The notes below the pieces were generated by a model. That model searched no databases and had not been told where the DNA came from. It worked only from the letters and a program-made list of their open reading frames with translations. Positions 61,888 through 64,000 of a stretch of 64,000 nucleotides of DNA are shown one piece after another. The translations under genes were made by a program, and so were the position numbers. Source of the DNA: Chelonobacter sp050613185 (lineage in GTDB: Bacteria > Pseudomonadota > Gammaproteobacteria > Enterobacterales > Pasteurellaceae); assembly GCF_050613185.1 (NCBI RefSeq), contig NZ_CP192511.1:2232001-2296000 (forward strand), read 5' to 3'. Position 1 is the first letter of the stretch. Every line of letters begins with the position of its first letter.

Positions 61888-62104
61888 ATGAAAAAGCCCT
61901 GTGTAAACAGGGCCTATCAATATAGCCTTAATTGGTGAAATAGCCGAGGCGGTTTTACCATAGGATCTGCAGAAACTACAGATATTTGCCCTATGTTGGA
62001 TCTGGCTACCCAGATCACTAAATCACAGAGTTAAGCGAGTAACTCCCTGCCATGTAGCTAATCTGCCTATTCATCGCTTCCAGATTAACTATAGCTCTTG
62101 CAGT
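61888..62104 (-). ncRNA. Probable structured small RNA of the ICE (about 210 nt)
   Basis: The 529 bases between two minus-strand genes (61595-62123) hold no frame but strong structure. Reading the minus strand, stems are: TAATCTG/CAGATTA (62059-62065, 62081-62087), GAGTTA/TAACTC (62028-62033, 62040-62045), GATCTGG-4-CCAGATC (61999-62016), CATAGG/CCTATG enclosing ATCTG/CAGAT (61959-61995), then the terminator stem GCCCTG/CAGGGC (61896-61913) with U5. A near-consensus promoter ends at 62111. The ends are inferred. I do not recognise the RNA. Confidence 0.72.
61890..61914 (-). terminator. Intrinsic terminator of the small RNA
   Basis: On the minus strand GCCCTG-TTTACA-CAGGGC is followed directly by TTTTTC (plus-strand AAAAA at 61891-61895). 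No T-run exists on the plus-strand side, so it is specific to minus-strand transcripts. Confidence 0.85.
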
Positions 62105-62110
62105 GTGTAT

Positions 62111-62139
62111 ATTATAAAATCATTCAAATTTTTTGACAA
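62111..62139 (-). promoter_or_regulatory. Near-consensus sigma70 promoter for the small RNA
   Basis: On the minus strand TTGTCA (62139-62134) and TATAAT (62116-62111) are separated by exactly 17 bases. The -35 overlaps the last codons of the 159-aa gene. It points at the structured region, with a start near 62104. Confidence 0.8.
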
Positions 62140-62603
62140 TCTTTTTTAATGTGGTTAAGCGGTTTATTGCCCCAACGCCCTTGTACATTTAGCGGCGCAG
62201 CACGTGTTGCTGTGAGTAATGTTACTGCGCTATAAAAAGAATGCTCATTCCCATCTTCAATTTTTTCAATGATTACAGCTCCACTAGTTGTTTTGACAAC
62301 TGCTGTTTTAGTATCTTTGATTTCTGGGTAAATTGGTGTTCGTCGATTTAAAATTGAAATTAGATGATTAATAACTTCTCTCACTGTTACAATTTTTAAT
62401 CGTATTAAGGCAGTACGTCTGCCTTGCCATATGTGATCCAAACCGTATTTATGCAGATGTGCTCCTCTAGACAACCAGATTTCTCCCTCAACTAAAATAT
62501 GATTTGTAGCAGGAAAATAGCCAATTAAGCATATTTGCTCATTAGGGTTAGTATACTTAATCAAGTAATCATCAACTGGCAAATCTAAGTCATTCTGAAT
62601 CAT
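62124..62603 (-). CDS. Unknown ICE protein (159 aa)
   Basis: A soluble 159-aa protein (MIQNDLDLPVDDYLIKYTNP, GEIWLSRGAHLHKYGLDHIW, VTVREVINHLISIL). No signal or motif is recognised. HLHKYGLDHIWQGRR gives a basic, histidine-bearing centre. Base composition is AT-rich. It ends in the promoter of the small RNA. Confidence 0.6.
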   Translation of the reverse strand: MIQNDLDLPVDDYLIKYTNPNEQICLIGYFPATNHILVEGEIWLSRGAHLHKYGLDHIWQGRRTALIRLKIVTVREVINHLISILNRRTPIYPEIKDTKTAVVKTTSGAVIIEKIEDGNEHSFYSAVTLLTATRAAPLNVQGRWGNKPLNHIKKDCQKI

Positions 62604-62690
62604 GATATATTATAAATTGAACTGGAAAAGCAAGAATTTTATTAAAGGTCGATCAATGTATCACAAAGCGAGAGGAATACAAACTGTGTA

Positions 62691-62713
62691 AAAGCGCACG
62701 ACTGTGCGCTTTG
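62691..62713. terminator. Bidirectional terminator-like hairpin
   Basis: AAAGCGCAC (62691-62699) pairs perfectly with GTGCGCTTT (62704-62712). It lies just after the DUF4431 gene on the minus strand. Confidence 0.75.
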
Positions 62714-62719
62714 TTTGTT

Positions 62720-63073
62720 TTATGGGCAAGGTTTATACGTCTTTAGCTCAATTAACACATCGGTTTTATGGTGTGCGGTTTCAGCCCCGAATAATGTTCC
62801 CTCAGCAAAAACACAACCAACCGGCAGCTTTTTACCAGACCAGACGATTTGCAGTTTTCTCACGCCATCGATGTTGGGATAAAACGACTCTTCGCCACCT
62901 CGGAGATTAATACCCGGTGCAGCGAGATGTAGCATCGGATAACCGTTCTCTTTTTTGATGTTGCCTTGTAAAGTGAGTGGCGTGCTGTAATTAACTTGCG
63001 TTGGATTATCAGCTAGCGAAAATACACTAAATCCACATAAAAGCGTCGCGAATACAACGGTGATTTTTTTCAT
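62720..63073 (-). CDS. DUF4431-type secreted protein
   Basis: The 117-aa protein has a signal peptide (MKKITVVFATLLCGFSVFSLA, cleaved before DNPTQ) and a small OB-like beta domain with GCVFAEGTLFGAETAHHKTDVLIEL, the conserved TLFxAxTxHHxTxVLI segment of DUF4431. A terminal CP and an inner Cys may form a disulfide. The function is unknown. It lies 17 bases downstream of the TIGR03755-like gene in the same direction. Confidence 0.72.
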   Translation of the reverse strand: MKKITVVFATLLCGFSVFSLADNPTQVNYSTPLTLQGNIKKENGYPMLHLAAPGINLRGGEESFYPNIDGVRKLQIVWSGKKLPVGCVFAEGTLFGAETAHHKTDVLIELKTYKPCP

Positions 63074-63090
63074 ATATTCTCCTTACTTAA

Positions 63091-64000
63091 TTAACCTGAT
63101 GGGGTGTGCTCTTTTGATGAACCTTCTTTCCAACCTTCTTTCGTACGAATGGCATTAACGATATGGCGACGCTGCTCATCTGATAATGAACTCATTGGTG
63201 TATTTTTGTCAAGTCCGGTCGTTGATGTTACCATGCTTATATACAGGTCGGTATTATTTTCATTACGTGGTGCGTAGCGTTCAATTGCACCGGCGATTGT
63301 TTGGTTATTATAATCCCTTGTTTTTAACAATGCATGAATAGCTCTTTCACCGGTTTCAGCATCAGGGAAAATAGCAAAACCGCTTGGACCGACACCAATT
63401 GCGCCGTAACGTTGTGCAAATTCACCGGCACGAATATTGCCCGGGTTGTTATTTCGCCAAGCCAGTGTACCGCCTTCGCGCCGAATCAGCTTGCCATCCG
63501 CCGTTTTATAAATCGTGGCTCGCCCATCGGCATAAGCATTATTAGTTTCATAGGCTTGTAATCCCCGACCGCTGACGATGCCGCCATTCCCACCACGAGA
63601 GCCGCTATATGCGCCGTTGATACTGCCTAAGCCACCAGTTGAAGTCGGAATATTCAAGCGAATATAATGGGATTTGATATTGATTTTGCCACCGTTACTA
63701 TTATCCGCTTTAGCATCTTCGATATTTCCACTCAATGCCCGCATACGTTTATCGGTATCGTCTGATACATTACTTTCTAAGGCTTTTTGCTGCTCATGAA
63801 TACGTTTTTCCAAAATCGCCATTGCGGTGTTGCCGGCAATTGAGCGTTGTAGTTCCATTTCCATTTTGGTTTGCTCGATTTCCCTATCTAACATTAAGAG
63901 ATTTTTTTCAAGCTCTTTTTGTGCAATTTCATTGGCAGCAATATTCGGTTCGCGCATACCAGCAAGGATTGTACGCCGTGCTAACAGGGCTTTTTCTAAG
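63091..64000 (-). CDS. TIGR03755-like transfer protein with C-terminal lysozyme-like domain (5' end beyond the window)
   Basis: The frame stays open to 64000 (it reads LEKALLARRTILAGMREPN at the edge), so the start is outside. The ARRTILAGMREPNIAANEIA and coiled-coil LDREIEQTKMEMELQRSIAGNTAM parts resemble the end of PFL_4711 (TIGR03755) ICE proteins, from memory. The last 130 residues contain LAWRNNNPGNIRAGEFAQRY and YAPRNENNTDLYISMV, a NPGNI-type muramidase-like domain. A fusion of this kind is unusual. An alternative is an unrelated cell-wall hydrolase. Confidence 0.55.
   Translation of the reverse strand, partial: LEKALLARRTILAGMREPNIAANEIAQKELEKNLLMLDREIEQTKMEMELQRSIAGNTAMAILEKRIHEQQKALESNVSDDTDKRMRALSGNIEDAKADNSNGGKINIKSHYIRLNIPTSTGGLGSINGAYSGSRGGNGGIVSGRGLQAYETNNAYADGRATIYKTADGKLIRREGGTLAWRNNNPGNIRAGEFAQRYGAIGVGPSGFAIFPDAETGERAIHALLKTRDYNNQTIAGAIERYAPRNENNTDLYISMVTSTTGLDKNTPMSSLSDEQRRHIVNAIRTKEGWKEGSSKEHTPSG

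Larger units (their letters stand above)
21416..64000 (+). mobile_element. Integrative conjugative element, ICEHin1056/PFGI-1/SPI-7 type (left part)
   Basis: The segment from tRNA-Leu to the right edge carries the standard gene order of this ICE family: ParA-DnaB-ParB-DUF2857-STY4528, TIGR03761, SSB, TopB, DUF3577, RadC, then PilL to TraG transfer genes of the genomic-island type IV secretion class. At least fifteen Haemophilus-type uptake signals are scattered through it, so the lineage is long resident in Pasteurellaceae. The integrase, relaxase and right end are beyond 64000. Confidence 0.93.

Noticed and set aside
61595..62123. Possible right-end attachment site in the structured region
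   Set aside because: No copy of the tRNA-Leu 3' end is present there and transfer-type genes continue to the right edge.

Overview
The window comes from a Pasteurellaceae chromosome. The evidence is the very frequent 9-base uptake signal AAGTGCGGT and its complement ACCGCACTT, and a set of housekeeping genes typical of Haemophilus/Aggregatibacter. The signal is the Haemophilus-influenzae-type form. By eye the chromosomal part looks more GC-rich than H. influenzae itself, so an Aggregatibacter-like or related species is my guess; I cannot name it.

Positions 1-21415 are ordinary chromosome: mfd (5' part, cut by the left edge), the vitamin B6 genes pdxS-pdxT with a divergent PdxR/MocR regulator, a RelE/HTH toxin-antitoxin pair, serine deaminase and serine transporter (sdaA, sdaC), yacL, the sodium-pumping oxaloacetate decarboxylase operon oadG-oadA-oadB, erpA, map, glnD, cardiolipin synthase, an RluA-type pseudouridine synthase, a YpfJ-like zinc metallopeptidase, pgsA, tRNA-Gly(GCC) and tRNA-Leu(UAA). 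Two copies of a REP/MITE-like palindromic family (about 6047-6293 and 14614-14664) and an 8-unit GGTTTA array (19521-19568) lie between these genes.

From the 3' end of tRNA-Leu to the right edge the sequence is the left part of an integrative conjugative element (ICE) of the ICEHin1056 / PFGI-1 / SPI-7 superfamily. Its layout is: (a) a partition and replication module (ParA, DnaB, ParB, DUF2857, STY4528-type replication protein), followed by a striking 12 x 40 bp tandem iteron array; (b) TIGR03761, DUF3158, SSB and a lipoprotein; (c) an AT-rich island of ten small unknown genes, many membrane-bound (30.6-33.5 kb); (d) topoisomerase III and an SPFH protein; (e) a regulated accessory block (DUF3577, DUF3560, RadC, beta-helix protein, unknown, ArdB-like antirestriction) in which five genes each have the same kind of structured 5' leader, resembling the radC RNA motif; (f) a PcfJ-like protein; (g) the mating-pair-formation and coupling genes (PilL, TIGR03759, transglycosylase, TIGR03765, TraD, TIGR03747, RAQPRD, TIGR03758, 03745, 03750, 03746, 03749, 03752, 03751, VirB4-like ATPase, TraG); (h) a convergent minus-strand block (DUF3742-like, 473-aa lipoprotein, 159-aa unknown, DUF4431, and a partial TIGR03755-like protein with a lysozyme-like tail). 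Integrase, relaxase and the right attachment site are not in the window.

The most interesting signals that the genes do not explain are: the five RBS-sequestering leader RNAs with compensating sequence changes; a probable free-standing RNA of about 210 nt at 61.9-62.1 kb on the minus strand, with a near-consensus promoter and an intrinsic terminator; the iteron array; and five palindromes inside the replication gene that are conserved as DNA even where the reading frame changes.
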